A stretch of 64,000 nucleotides of DNA, from the NCBI GenBank assembly GCA_914767715.1, contig OU612065.1, forward strand, positions 40,548,001-40,612,000, written 5' to 3'. The position numbers and the translations under genes were made by a program. The notes below the pieces were generated by a model that saw only the letters and a program-made list of their open reading frames with translations, was not told the DNA's origin and did not search any database. The first letter of the stretch is position 1. Every line of letters begins with the position of its first letter. Positions 1-11,612 of this stretch are shown here, one piece after another. The DNA comes from Membranipora membranacea. Lineage: Eukaryota > Bryozoa > Gymnolaemata > Cheilostomatida > Membraniporidae.

Positions 1-190
1 TCTAAGCTCCGTATATGGCGGCCTCACCCACTCTGTATATCAGGCCATGCAGGTGCGGTGGTGACTGGTGGAGACTCTAAGCTCCGTATATGGCGGCCTC
101 ACCCACTCTGTATATCAGGCCATGCAGGTGCGGTGGTGACTGGTGGAGACTCTAAGCTCCGTATATGGCGGCCTCACCCACTCTGTATAT
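1..190 (+). repeat. 75-bp tandem repeat, 2.5 copies, open frame resembling WD40 blades
   Basis: Units start at 1, 76 and 151, and the array is cut by the window edge. The unit is 75 bp, a multiple of three, so the plus frame stays open through the array and reads a 25-residue unit containing GHAGAVVTGGDSKLRIW. This resembles the end of one WD40 blade joined to the GH of the next, but a full blade has about 40 residues. On the other strand the array lies in the NAP1 intron, 34 nt past the splice donor at 224. It could be an expanded fragment of a WD40 exon or a chance open frame. The repeat itself is certain; the WD40 reading is weak. Confidence 0.75.
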
Positions 191-224
191 CTGGTCATAC
201 TTGGGTGCAGACTTTGCCTCTTAC

Positions 225-3200
225 CTTCACCATCTCCGGCCTCTATTCTGAGCTTCTCCGTCTCCTCAGCCAAATCCTCGTCTTCTTCATCCTCAGTATC
301 TGAGGGCCATTCACACATCTCATCTGTGGGCTCAACATCTCCTAACACAATCTCTCGTCGCTACAACAATAATAATAACACATCTCATCTGTGGGCTCTA
401 CATCTCCAACACAATCTCTCGTCTCTACAACAATAACCTGCTATATACGTCAATACACGACCAATCATCCAACGCCATCAGCTATCGACTCTAGATTTGG
501 GAGATTTTAATATTATATTGCGTCTGGAAGTATATATTTACAGAACGTGTATAATCATAATCTTCAACACCATCTCTTGCTTCTAAAATATCAGACTTAT
601 TATGACACTGTGCCTACATCCTACAAGTCAGCCACCCCATAACCCGAGTCGTCTACCATCAGCAGGTTCGGCCTCTCGAGTATCAAGATACAGTTTGTTT
701 AATAAGATAATAAGAGGGAAAATATACAAAATACAGGTTTCCATTATATAAAACAATCTTGTCATCATAAGAGGGAATAAATTTGAACACGCATCTTCCT
801 CACTACTATAAAGATAATATCATATACCTTCATATATTGTATAAATGATTATTTGCATATTTACAGGCATAAAATATCCTCCTATGAAGGCTTCATATTT
901 TTTCGTTGCAGAATTTGAGGTCTATTTTAAGACACCAATTAACCAAACAATAATCTGGAGTTTAATTCAAGAAGGAAATGTATTATTGTGTATTATTTGG
1001 AGATGTTTGCAAAATTATCTCAAGGATTTGCAAAAGATGCACCTAATTTCCTAACAGGGATATATTCAAATAAATTCATAACAAGCTCATATTCTATTTG
1101 ATCATAATTAATAGGATGCTCAGTGGGTTTGGCCAAATACATTCTACATAAAACAATAATTGCAGCAACACAATTACGTTTACTATCCATCAACTGTTTC
1201 CCCTGGCAATGTTCGACAGGCTGCACTCCAACACAAATGGTACTTGTTGTTTCGTTACAAGTTTAATGAGGAGTCACTCGGATGTCAAGGACGGCCCTTA
1301 TGTCTTTAGGCTGACCAGAGTTATAGATACGTTATGACCAAGGTCACATGTTTGTCCTACATGACAGGACTGGTGGGTATGATATACTGTGTAGTGAAGG
1401 TGGTTAAGTTCCTGTGCAATTACCTGTACTAATAAATACCCTTTAGTGATGCATATTGATGCTCACATTGACCAATTTCCTGGTAATTAAAACATCAGGT
1501 TTCAGTCCCCTCAGACCTTATTCACCTTCCTCAAACTAAAGTTACAGTATTTGCCACCCTAGCCTCCATTTTCAGCGGTCCTAATTTTAACCTGCCAACT
1601 AAACAGATCAATCGATGAGGGTCAGCGTACTCTTACCTATTTATTACACGAGTATGTTTACTAGGTTTATATGTCGAGTCAAGTAGCTGTCTGCGACTCA
1701 GTCCACAAAGGCTGACATTAATTGTTTCAAAACAGGTCTAACAGGCCATTACTATCATAACGGTCAACAACACACTCACTCTCACTAAACTGTCAGCTGA
1801 ATCTCCGAAACTCTAACAAAAGGTGAATAGTCCAAACAAACCAGTCATACCTTTTCATAAATCTTTTTTTTAACCTTGTAAAGCCAGTTCAAATAACAGT
1901 ATCACTTAATCAAAAGTAAATCAATTAGTATTGAACACTGTTGCTAATTAAGAGCAATGTTCACTTTGAACTTGAATCTGATCCCTAAAATATCAGCTTA
2001 CGCTTTTTGCACACAGAGAAAAAAACTAGAGAAAGGCTTCAATTTTGCACAGGCCATTGCCTTTTAAATGTTAGACTCTGATCGAATGAATGCAAAAGTG
2101 TGGTAATGAAGCTTACTTGTTCTAAGATTGGAGCGTATAGATCGGCGTATTTACATTCTAACTGATGCACTTCTTCGTAGAACTTGCTCTCTAACTTGAC
2201 CATGCTGTATTGCAGCTTCTTCAAGGCTTTCACCCTCCTACGTACAGACTTGGGTAAACTGAAAAAAGAGAGACAAGGTTTGTCGGTATAATTAGGATAT
2301 TTTGTGGGACGATGGTAAACTAATGCACTTAGGATATCATCTCATAGACCGAAGGCTGTCTCCTGTCTCCCTCTCCGTCACACTTGACGTGTTTTACTCC
2401 GGATACTTACATATTTTGTTTAGCATATCATCCCCAACCTCTCAATACACAAAATAACACACAGTTTATCCTGTGATAATAATTGGTTTCCTTTACCCAC
2501 ATCATGTCAAGCCCACTAAGCAGACTAGATAGATCAGTAATTTGAGCTAGGTGTGAGAAAATACTGCAGAAAAAAGATACTTTCAGACAACATAAATATG
2601 ATTACATTCTACCAGTGACACTGAGATTAGTTATTGTCCTCAGGGCTACCTGGTTTATGTAATTATAGAAATTAAATAATTCAAGAGAACCCAAGTTCTG
2701 ACTGAGACGCTGGCAAAGATGGAGTTAGTAGATTTTAGGCTACAAAACTACTCATGTGGCAGTGTGCATCCCTTCTCAGTCCCAATGTATTAACTAAGAC
2801 GATTTACTAAGCCCCATTGGAGTGGTTAATTTACCCTCGGTGGCAAAATCAACAATTTAGCAAAACGCTGTGCAATCACCAATGGTAATCATATGAGAAG
2901 TTGTTATCTTTTGCAGGGCGCTGACGACTTTGAGCTAAAAACGACAGGGTAATGAGCAATGTGCTGGAAACAGACAAACAAAAATTACTATTTCTCTACA
3001 TTGCCATTGAATTTTAATAGTTTTAAAAAGTTAACCGTCTGGAAGTTGAAAGGACACAGGACAATCAAGTTGTTACAGGAACTTAGCGAGCATTTCACTG
3101 GGCGACACATTATGCATGACTAAAGGTACAAGTGAAAACCAATAACATTACATCACGGCTCAAAAAACCCAGCTGGTGTTACAAGCTTCACGCGGTCACA

Positions 3201-6200
3201 GAATATAATCTGACACTGCTGCAATTTAAGTGAGCGATTTAAGTGAGCGTGAATTGGCGACTCCATGTCACCTTATCAGACAATCATTGTTGGGGCTTGG
3301 CTATATCGCTTAGAATAATTGAGTAGATGGTTAATAAAACAGGGAGGGAGGGAGGGAGGGAGGGAGGGAGGGAGGGAGGGAGGGAGGGAGGGAGGGAGGG
3401 AGGGAGGGGAACATACCTTCTCATCATGGCTCTGCTATCCATCATACCAGCTAATTTGGTTTGAATCGCCGACAGGACATCGGGGTTTTGCATCAACTGA
3501 TCGGCTATACTGCTGGCCTTGGCTACAAAAAGGATTTAACAGCATTTTACCTTGAGGGCAATAATACCATTACAACCATTACAACCATTACAAAAACAAA
3601 TCAGTCCAGTAGTGGCAGCCTTTGTCTGCACCAGTACGACTACATTAACTATAATGTCAACTTTTATAACAACAATTACTCAAAGACATAGAATTTCCAC
3701 TAAAATCAACAAACACGATTGATTTAGTGAGATTGATGTTTAGAAACACTCATCGGATCGGACGCTGCCAAATGGAGTTAAATTCACTGCCATTTCCTTT
3801 TACTTAAAAGCAGTAACATACATGCAAAGTGAGTTTGCTGTCAATAAGCTCAACTTGGCAGATGGTATGATATAAAGGCTGCCACATGGTAAAGCCAGAA
3901 AAAAGTCTTTCAAATTGTTCGCAGACAGATTGAGATTGGTCACCTAAAACCAAGCAGGATGGTCTAATGGATAATCTTTTCTTAATATGTTTATAATGAG
4001 GTTATCCCAAAATAGCTGAGCCATTGTCATCTTGTTTTGTTATTTCACTTGCGTTGTGTCTGTGTTGTAAGGCAGCAGATGAATAGACCAGTTCTGAATG
4101 GGGGAGTAACATACATTGTTTTATCTAATTGTTATCTCTGTTTAATCGCCCGCGGCCACGGGTGTGAATCCCTTTTGTACTGACTGTGTATAAGGTGACA
4201 AAGCCCATCGATTATCTCAAACCCGAGTGAATTTAGCGGACAAAAATACTATCAGGTCAAAAAGTGGTCACCAGAGGATTTCCCACAGCGAGAGAGAACT
4301 TCCACCGCGACAGCAGCAGCGGCTGTATAAGTTAGGTACAGGACTATTCAGTACAGGTACATGTGTTTATGTTTAGAGTTTGGTGACATTACACCTCTTA
4401 AGACACTGTCTAGATAATGAATACAAGCATAAGCCTTACATTTCATTTCTATAGTTGCCGCCTAGACTAAATACATAACACAAATATCCAAGTGCACTTA
4501 TTAAAAGTCTTTGCTATGGGTTCTTTCACACTCCAGCCATGCTGAGCCAATACTAAGTACCATAGATGACAGAAGTCAAATTGTGAGAATTAAACATTGA
4601 GGTTGTTCTGTCGATGACGCCCACAAACACAATCATGACGAATAACCTGGTCAGTGAAAGCAGCCTGATCTTACATAATGAAAATTGAACATCAACTCCC
4701 AGAAGCACTCAGATAATATTCCCTATCGTGTCACAGTTTATTGTCTGCCACTATTATCTCTGTGTATAATGAGGGAATTATAAGAGGTGACTATTTTTAC
4801 CAGTATCTCCTGACGCATCAATCTCTTCTATTTCTTGGGCCTCAACATCTTCATCCTGACCTTCGACCTCTTCGACCTCCTCTCTAGGGCTGCAGACAAA
4901 ACATAAAACAAATTCCTTCAGTGAATCACTAATAAAACTAACCTTTACCATGACGCCGCCTCATATTAACAAACACCTTTCTCCACCACAGCCTGGGGTC
5001 TGGTTCATCTAGCTCCAACATATCATTATCTTTGACCGTTTGAAATATAACCTCCCAAAGTTTAGCGAATGTAGCAAGCTTTGGTACTGGTGGTTCATCG
5101 CGTAGCTGCAGCGTCTTGGGAGTATAGTGCTGCTGTACCTTTCCCCATAAACCTTTGCCGCCTAGCCTTAGAGGTGTGGCTGTTTCTGGTGAGGCTCTCG
5201 ACGGCCCCGCTGATGACAGTGACTGACGATCGCTGGTCGAGCCATGACTTGACGCACTTTTTACAGATCCATTTCTGATTTTTCTCTCCTGTTGGATGGA
5301 TGACATGGTAGCAGCACGACGTAGTTCCTTGTGCGGTTTCAGCTCACCGTTGACGGGTCTGTAGTCTACTGGTAATGTCCTTTTGAACTGATGGGGATGC
5401 GTAGGGGAGATAATTTTCTTCGGCATTGGTTTACTGTTCAAAATATTATTCTCGTGGTCAAAATTAGCTAATTCCAGTTGGACATTTTTTAGTGAATTTC
5501 TGTGTCCAAGTTTACCGATTTGTATTTTGCCGAGTCCGTTTGTATCGTATCCTGGTGTTGATACAAAGTCTCCGTGACTCTTGTTTCTCCTTAGGCTGAC
5601 TCCGTTCATCTGACGCGGATTTAAAGGATTTCTCTTCTCAACGACCATCTCAGGCGTTTCCTTAATGTTCATGTGTTTCTTTAGTTTGCTCCATAATCCA
5701 TTTGATTTCTCCGGGGACTTCTGAAGAGCTAACACTGCTCCAGTGCTCATATTTATAAAGTCTTCCGATGTTTCAACAGGTTTAAATTTAGATAAAATCT
5801 AATAAAAGTTGTCGAATAGTTGTAATTCTAATCCAAGACTATTTCATTGGTAGCAGCAGCAGCAGCCTCAGTACAGGTTAAGTTGGATGAATAACACGTG
5901 CTAATCTTTGGAGTGTAGATCACCGATTGGTATGAGCTCACCTCTCACGATGTCAATTATGTATCACTATTGATGTTTTATCCAATCATATCAAAGACAA
6001 CAATCAACTCAATTACGGAATGGATAGCACGCAATCATGAAATTAGAGAATCTGACCTGTTCTATAACTTTAATATGCTGCTTCTAAAGGTTTTGTTTTT
6101 ATCCTATTGATAAGGCTAATTACTGTAAAAAGATGTAAATAATAGTTAATGTGATATTGGTTATGATACATGAACAGAACACAGGGTTTACACAACTCAA

Positions 6201-6513
6201 CATTATGACTAATTTCATTGTTTGAGCATCGCAACGCGCTAACATCCAGTAAAATAGCACAATTAAAAATTACCAATTAAACTAAAATCATTAGCATTAA
6301 TTTTTACTTCCATTCAGCATGTCAGTAATCTGGATTTATTTTTTTAACGCATGAATTTTGATATTCCCAGTATATGTATTACAGGAGAGGCAACTCATAA
6401 TTAGATGAATTTTTTATATAATAGTCTGGAAGAGTCTGGAGCTGATGGGATTATAAAGGGAGGGGGGGCACAACTCTAAATTGTATGGAAACTTACTTTT
6501 TAGGATCAGACAT
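225..6513 (-). CDS. NAP1L: Nucleosome assembly protein 1-like, N-terminal part (5 coding exons, runs off left edge)
   Basis: Histone H2A-H2B chaperone of the NAP/SET family. Coding exons on the minus strand: 6497-6513 (start MSDPK), 4801-4889 (acidic), 3417-3522, 2117-2258, 225-360; phases agree at every junction. The first exon has 5'UTR back to an acceptor at 6561. About 163 residues are visible: an acidic leader, then QLMQNPDVLSAIQTKL, SLPKSVRRRVKALKKLQ, the long dimerisation helix with SKFYEEVHQLECKYADLY, then RREIVLGDVEPTDEMCEW and a second acidic stretch. These match the conserved NAP1 order. The beta-sheet earmuff and acidic tail must lie beyond position 1. The second exon is rich in Glu/Asp (EEVEEVEGQDEDVEAQE), as in other NAP1 leaders. 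Donors are GTAAGT, GTAAAA, GTATGT, GTAAGC and GTAAGA. Sure of the family; the paralogue (1L1 or 1L4) cannot be decided. Confidence 0.92.
311..436 (-). repeat. Two-copy duplication across the acceptor and start of NAP1 exon 225-360
   Basis: About 65 bp at 311-375 recur at about 376-436. The copy nearer the exon carries the acceptor that gives RREIVLGDVEP in frame. The upstream copy repeats the TTGTTGTAG acceptor and the start of the exon, but a small indel puts it out of frame and it meets a stop after about eight codons. It is therefore a decoy 3' splice site or potential poison exon. Confidence 0.8.
3343..3409. repeat. (GGGA)n microsatellite 8 nt inside a NAP1 intron
   Basis: About 17 GGGA units on the plus strand, TCCC on the sense strand of NAP1. 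The array begins 8 nt after the splice donor of exon 3417-3522, so the intron starts GTATGTTCCCC and continues into the array. Glycine/arginine-rich and proline/serine-rich open frames through it are products of the repeat. Confidence 0.95.
4938..5750 (-). CDS. Hypothetical 270-residue protein nested in a NAP1 intron
   Basis: Uninterrupted ATG-to-TAG frame on the same strand as NAP1, wholly inside its first coding intron. I do not recognise it. The N-terminal two thirds are basic and Ser/Pro-rich with low-complexity character. Two similar short blocks appear, SNGLWSKLKKHMNIK and GKGLWGKVQQHYTPK. The C-terminal part looks folded and conserved: FAKLWEVIFQTVKDNDMLEL, then DPRLWWRKVFVNMRRRHG. Near the end are two possible donors (GTAAAG and GTTAGT), both phase 1, so the stop may be intronic and the protein longer. 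A phase-compatible acceptor lies at about 4326 (GTACCTAACTTATACAG). Splicing to the NAP1 acidic exon is possible but would read it in another frame. Length and composition make chance unlikely; the function is unknown. Confidence 0.6.
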   Translation of the reverse strand: MSTGAVLALQKSPEKSNGLWSKLKKHMNIKETPEMVVEKRNPLNPRQMNGVSLRRNKSHGDFVSTPGYDTNGLGKIQIGKLGHRNSLKNVQLELANFDHENNILNSKPMPKKIISPTHPHQFKRTLPVDYRPVNGELKPHKELRRAATMSSIQQERKIRNGSVKSASSHGSTSDRQSLSSAGPSRASPETATPLRLGGKGLWGKVQQHYTPKTLQLRDEPPVPKLATFAKLWEVIFQTVKDNDMLELDEPDPRLWWRKVFVNMRRRHGKG

Positions 6514-6561
6514 ATTGTGGTATCAGTTGTTGTGTGCTGGACTGAAATAACTCAGGATCCT

Positions 6562-8964
6562 CTACAAGAAAAACAGAAAACAAGGATTTAATGTGACATT
6601 ACACTAATATCACAACCGTTATACCAAATATGACCTGATATAAAAAACAGCTAGAAAAAATGCAACGATTATGTTGCTCGTTTTGATAACATGATGTTAG
6701 GAGAAGGCCCGCATTGGTGACCTTCACAATAATATCACAACACTGGGAATTATTAAAGCAGCAAGACAACACTGAATATCCGCGTGAGCAGCTCATTAAG
6801 GATTGTTTAGAGGGGCTGTCATAGCTACTTAAAACAGATAGCTTCTGTCTGATCGACTAATCACCCAGCCACACGTCCTTAGTGAATACCTTTATGAATT
6901 CTTCAGACTAATTATACAGTCAGCAGCTCAGTTTTAAATGAGTCATAATAAATAATTAACATTACTGAACCTCATTAACAGGTACTGAGAGCAAAAACTC
7001 CCCCAGTCAGTGACCCAGTTAAGGCAACTCATAGCAGTCATCTCCTGCATGGTATATTGAAAATTTGTAGATAAAAAGTATCAGTTTTTTTTACACTGAA
7101 ATGATGATTAAATAGCATCCTTTATCAACTTGTTTTTGATTTTGACGGTATGGAATGTATAGTTAAAATCTTAACTGGGATCTAACAGAGTTTTTTTTCT
7201 GGTAGAAACAAAGGATGATGATTATGTGATGAGATAATGACTCTATTCAGGATTCTTCTCTTATTGGAGTATCATTTGAAGGTCGACCAAAACTATATCA
7301 AATTTTTATTCCAGTTTTTTTAAGCCCACCATAGTAGGATCCAATCTAACCCTCACTACATCCATATCACATGACATATCGGGATAACCACATCAACATA
7401 ATGGTGAGATCTGTATAGAGACACTAATGCTGCTGAGCGCCTACTTTACAATGATAGATTTGGGAAATCTCCGGCTCAGCAGCATGGTGATGAGGACGGA
7501 TGAGCCTTCTCGGCCCTAAATGATGGTGTCCACCCAAACATTTATAGATAAAACTATAATACTTGTCATCAACAACTACTGAAGACTTGAAGCATAAGGT
7601 ACCAAATGAGTGGAGTAATATGATTGGGTCTAAAACAACCAAAATAATAATGTGTTGTCAAACAGGTATTTATAGGGCTTACTAGGGTATCTATCACCAA
7701 TTTGGATAATCTAACATGAACGCCATGAGCTTGTGAGAAACAAATCAACTAAAACAATTTCTAATCTGACACTGTCATAATATTGATAAGATAGTGAATG
7801 TTACTGAGAAAGGTAACCTTTTTTCAGACCTGTGTTACAATCATTGTGTGCAGAAGTGAATTGCCCAACTTGATACTATTTTTGGCCCTAACCAATGAGT
7901 TCACCAGTATACAGTGATAGCGTTGTGTCCGTTTAATATACAGGAGGTCACCCGTTTGTGACCATGCAAACCACATGAATTACCTATTATTACCAAGCCC
8001 TATATTTCATCCAAGAATCACAAACTACCAATGCCCAGTACAAACAATATTATAAGCGAATGAAGTAAATAATGGTCGTATGATTATTACGGCCCCAGTA
8101 TTTCATCCAAGAACCACAATCTACTAACATTTCTTCTAGGCTAGTTATAGTTAGAGTGAGATACTAGTTTAGCATCATTCTCACTAGTAGTTGAGATGAT
8201 TACTAAAGGCCCACAGTACCACACTAAGAGTGAGGAATTACTGACATTGGACTCATCTATCATATAGTTTCAAAGTTTCTAAAAAGAATTTACGATAACT
8301 GAGTGAAACAGGTAGGCCTAAGTGAGACTTGGATTTGAACTACTCAAGCCTATAGGCTGGTAAGTCAATAATATACTAATGAAACCAGCACCTTGCCCCG
8401 TACTAGTACTAGGGTAGGGACTGGGAGTTAAGTCCTGAAGCTTGCAAACTTGCAACTTGGTAACATTTATACACAAACTAACTGACACGCAGACAGCAGG
8501 TCATAACAAGTGCAAAGAAGAACTGGATGATTCAGTAGCAGTTAAGTAGACTAAAAAAGCAAAGTCGAGAAGAAGTCGTTGTACAGGCTTGAAATCATGC
8601 ATTAATATGAGAGAAAAACAAGGAAAGGATGGATCATAGTAGGCTTTTTTGACATGAACGGCAAGCTTGCAAATACAACAAATGTATATTATATATATAT
8701 ATATAATATATATACATAGATCAGATGGTATTACTTATTTATTAGTGCAGTAGACCATTTATTTAAATAACTACATATATATGCTTAATAAATTGAGACA
8801 GGCTAGTAGAGCAATAAAATATACTATACCTCTGAGTCTGGCCTTGGAGTTCATTGATTTAATTATTGAGCCAAGAAGAAGAGAGGTGAGAATGAATGAA
8901 TGAAGCGGAGTAGCTGGACCAGGTGAGGTAGGACAGGTAGAACTAGAAGGATGGGCCACTGGGA
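6562..8964. other. Upstream region of NAP1, no confident gene
   Basis: AT-rich sequence without a supported coding exon. It should contain the NAP1 promoter and any upstream 5'UTR exon. A block of about 35 bp beginning TATTTCATCCAAGAA occurs twice, near 8003 and 8097. An (AT)n run sits at 8690-8714. A short frame at about 8846-8886 reads SLALEFIDLIIEPRRRE before a GTGAGA donor-like site and could be an isolated exon; support is weak. Confidence 0.5.
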
Positions 8965-9098
8965 CTTACTAAACTTGCCTTTACTTTGACAATATCCAGT
9001 ATCGAACACCCCCAATATACCAAAGTGTTTCGGGGCTGGTTGATACTGGACATCTGCAAATTGAAGGCAAGTAAGTAACTAGTTAGTAAGTCCCATCA
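8965..9098. mobile_element. MITE-like inverted repeat
   Basis: The outer arms are GGGACTTACTAA at about 8965 and TTAGTAAGTCCC at the right end. Inner matching blocks follow: CTTGCCTT with AAGGCAAG, and CCAGTATC with GATACTGG. The centre is unrelated. The inner GATACTGGACAT block is shared with the hairpin at 61796-61893, so the two are related elements. A partial match is also present near 15480. Confidence 0.7.
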
Positions 9099-10556
9099 TC
9101 ATGGGACGGGGTAGAAACTCAGAATGATGAGAAAGAAAGAAGTTGGTTGTTACAATTATTATGACAACATCAACAATGGAGGTAGAGAAGAACAAGGGGG
9201 TGAGTGATAACTGACGTTATATTACCTTAAATAAGCGGAAGAGCTAATGCAGGTTCACTGTTGGGGTAGAATTAACTTTGGTGGCCCTTTCCTTGGCAGA
9301 GATCTACTTTTGCACGCCTTTCTCTTGACCTCAGAAACACATGGGAAAGACCTCAATATGGAGGGAAGTTGAACTCGGTAAGTTGATTGGTTGTAGAAAT
9401 TTCAATGTCCAATCAAAATCTCTGTAATAACCCAGTGGTAAAATAGCCCTAATTTCAACAACAGTTTTGCCTTTGTATGGTGATAATAAGAAAGAGGGGA
9501 AAACTTCAAGTTATGAGATTTGTTGGATTTACTTTATTTGTTATTTTTATTATTTTCTGAGGTGTTCTAAAAGTTTATAACAAAGGTTAATTAAAAATAA
9601 TTTGTTGACCTCACATACATTACCATAATATAGAAAAACAACTCGAATAAAAACATATAAGCGTATGGTGTGAGAAACTACTTAGTAAGTAGGATAATGA
9701 AGGCATGGTAGCATAAGTTACTCGGAGAAAAGAAAAAAAGCAGAGCGCGGCAAAAATTCAGATTCACAACATAAGGTAGGATTAAATGATAATGACTCAT
9801 GAGGCCGGTTCGAATTAGTTACAAATGTATGAAATACGTCTAAAAGGGCTGATTTGCCTAGGTTTGATCTGAATGACGGTTTAGTTATTGAACAGTTACC
9901 ACGAAGTCATCGTGAGTGTCTGTTCAATTTGCCGATAAGATGAAGTATGTGCAACTTGACAAACTTGTAAAAAAGAAAATTTCTTCTACTGTGTAGAGTA
10001 TGTAATTATAAGAGTAAGCAGCCAGATGCGACAGAAAATTATTTATTATTATGAAGTAATGATTCAGGTTACTTTATTTTGTATTTTTTCCAGGGTTTCT
10101 GCATTTTTGGCTAAACCTTACTGCTGCAGTGAATTATTTTATTATCATAGCAGTAATGTACACATAAATTAATATAAAATTCATGAAATGAGTATATTTC
10201 AGATCATGGTCCCCTTAGTCGGGGAAAATCTTTGGAAGATATGATAATTGACATTTGATTCGCTACTATAGCGATGGTTTTGACAAAGAGTACTCCTTGG
10301 TTTAGGAATGTTACTTTTAGAACTCATTCTTCGTTTATTCCATAAACCTATTATTAATCTAATGTATAATAATGTGATATAGTATCTATTGTTTGCTCTT
10401 ATAAGAATGTGTATCATATTTTCTATACTTTTTTCTCAGCTACAGCAAACATGATACAGACTCAAGGAGAAGCTCGTAGGATGGAAGGATGGGTGGAGGC
10501 TCAGCTCAGAATCTGGCACCTGACTGATCTCTCCATCTCTCCATAGACTGTCCATC

Positions 10557-10975
10557 GATTGGTATGTAAGTTTCTCTGTACGTAAGTTTATCGGTATGTA
10601 AGTTTATCTGTATGTAAGTTTATCTGTATGTAAATTTATCTGTATGTAAGTTTATCGGTATGTAAGTTTATCGGTACGTAAGTTTATCTGTACGTAAGTT
10701 TATCGGTATGTAAGTTTATCGGTAGGTAAGTTTATCTGTATGTAAGTTTATCGGTATGTAAGTTTATCTGTATGTAAGTTTATCTGTATGTAAGTTTATC
10801 TGTATGTAAATTTATCTGTATGTAAGTTTATCTGTATGTAAGTTTATCGGTATGTAAGTCTATCGGTACGTAAGTTTATCTGTATGCAAGTTTATCGGTA
10901 TGTGAGTCTACCGGTACGTAAGTCCATTGCCAGATAAGCTCATCGTCAGGTAAGTTCATCGTCAGGTAAGTTCAT
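10557..10975 (+). repeat. 16-bp minisatellite built on GTATGTAAGTTTATC
   Basis: About 25 imperfect units of GTATGTAAGTTTATCT or variants (CGG or CTG before the GTA; some GTACGTAAG). Every unit contains a match to a metazoan 5' splice site (GTATGT and GTAAGT overlapping). The last units drift to CAGGTAAGTTCATCGT. The array follows directly after the exon-like stretch ending near 10556. Confidence 0.95.
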
Positions 10976-11532
10976 ATAGTGATCTGTTTTTACTTATTAT
11001 CCTGCTGAGTAGATCTGACCTTCCTAGTCAATGAGCGTGACAACCATGGACAGTAGGTTGGCATTCCTGTCTTACCATAACTCTAATTCTAAATGTCATG
11101 TAGAACAGCCATATACTTAGTAAACTGTTTTAGACTTCAATAGACTATATTTAATCTGAGCCCCAAGACCTTTGCGCCCCCTCCTGATGACCCCCTGGCC
11201 ATATTAGGTCTTAGGGGACAGCATATAAGCTTTCCTCAGACTAGATATATAAATGCATCATACAGCTGATGCATGGAGTGTAATATGGTGGGCCAGATTC
11301 TTCATTCTGTCACAATGACTAAGATACTATGACTAAGTGCCAAAGCTGAAGCTAGGATACTAGGCATGTCTTTTCCCTAAATATTATTTTAGAGATTTCA
11401 ATTAATGTTATGCCTAGAGTTGTCTTCTTTTATTCAATGAGAAGATGAATTTACCACAAAAATGCATCTATTATTTTCTTATCGTAATTGCTTAGTTTTA
11501 TAAGCAAACAATAATAAGCAAAGGTACAATAC

Positions 11533-11612
11533 CTGAATTCCATACATGACAAGTAGGTAGACCCAAAAATCAGGAGGTCTCCGCGGACAAACTTCGTACC
11601 CGGAATACGGCT
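11533..11612 (-). other. Possible isolated exon, 26 codons
   Basis: On the minus strand a CAG acceptor at 11613 and a GTATTG donor at 11532 bound an open frame reading PYSGYEVCPRRPPDFWVYLL and five to six more residues. It is more GC-rich than its surroundings and rich in Pro, Arg, Trp and Tyr, like part of a membrane protein next to a hydrophobic segment. I found no partner exons on the same strand nearby and do not recognise the family. Confidence 0.25.

Noticed and set aside
3284-3555. Open frames with (GREG)n and (PPSL)n
   Set aside because: Products of the GGGA microsatellite next to a NAP1 exon; only the NAP1 frame at 3417-3522 is real.
7424-7642. 72-codon minus-strand frame
   Set aside because: No motif, no splice signals, low-complexity neighbours; probably chance.
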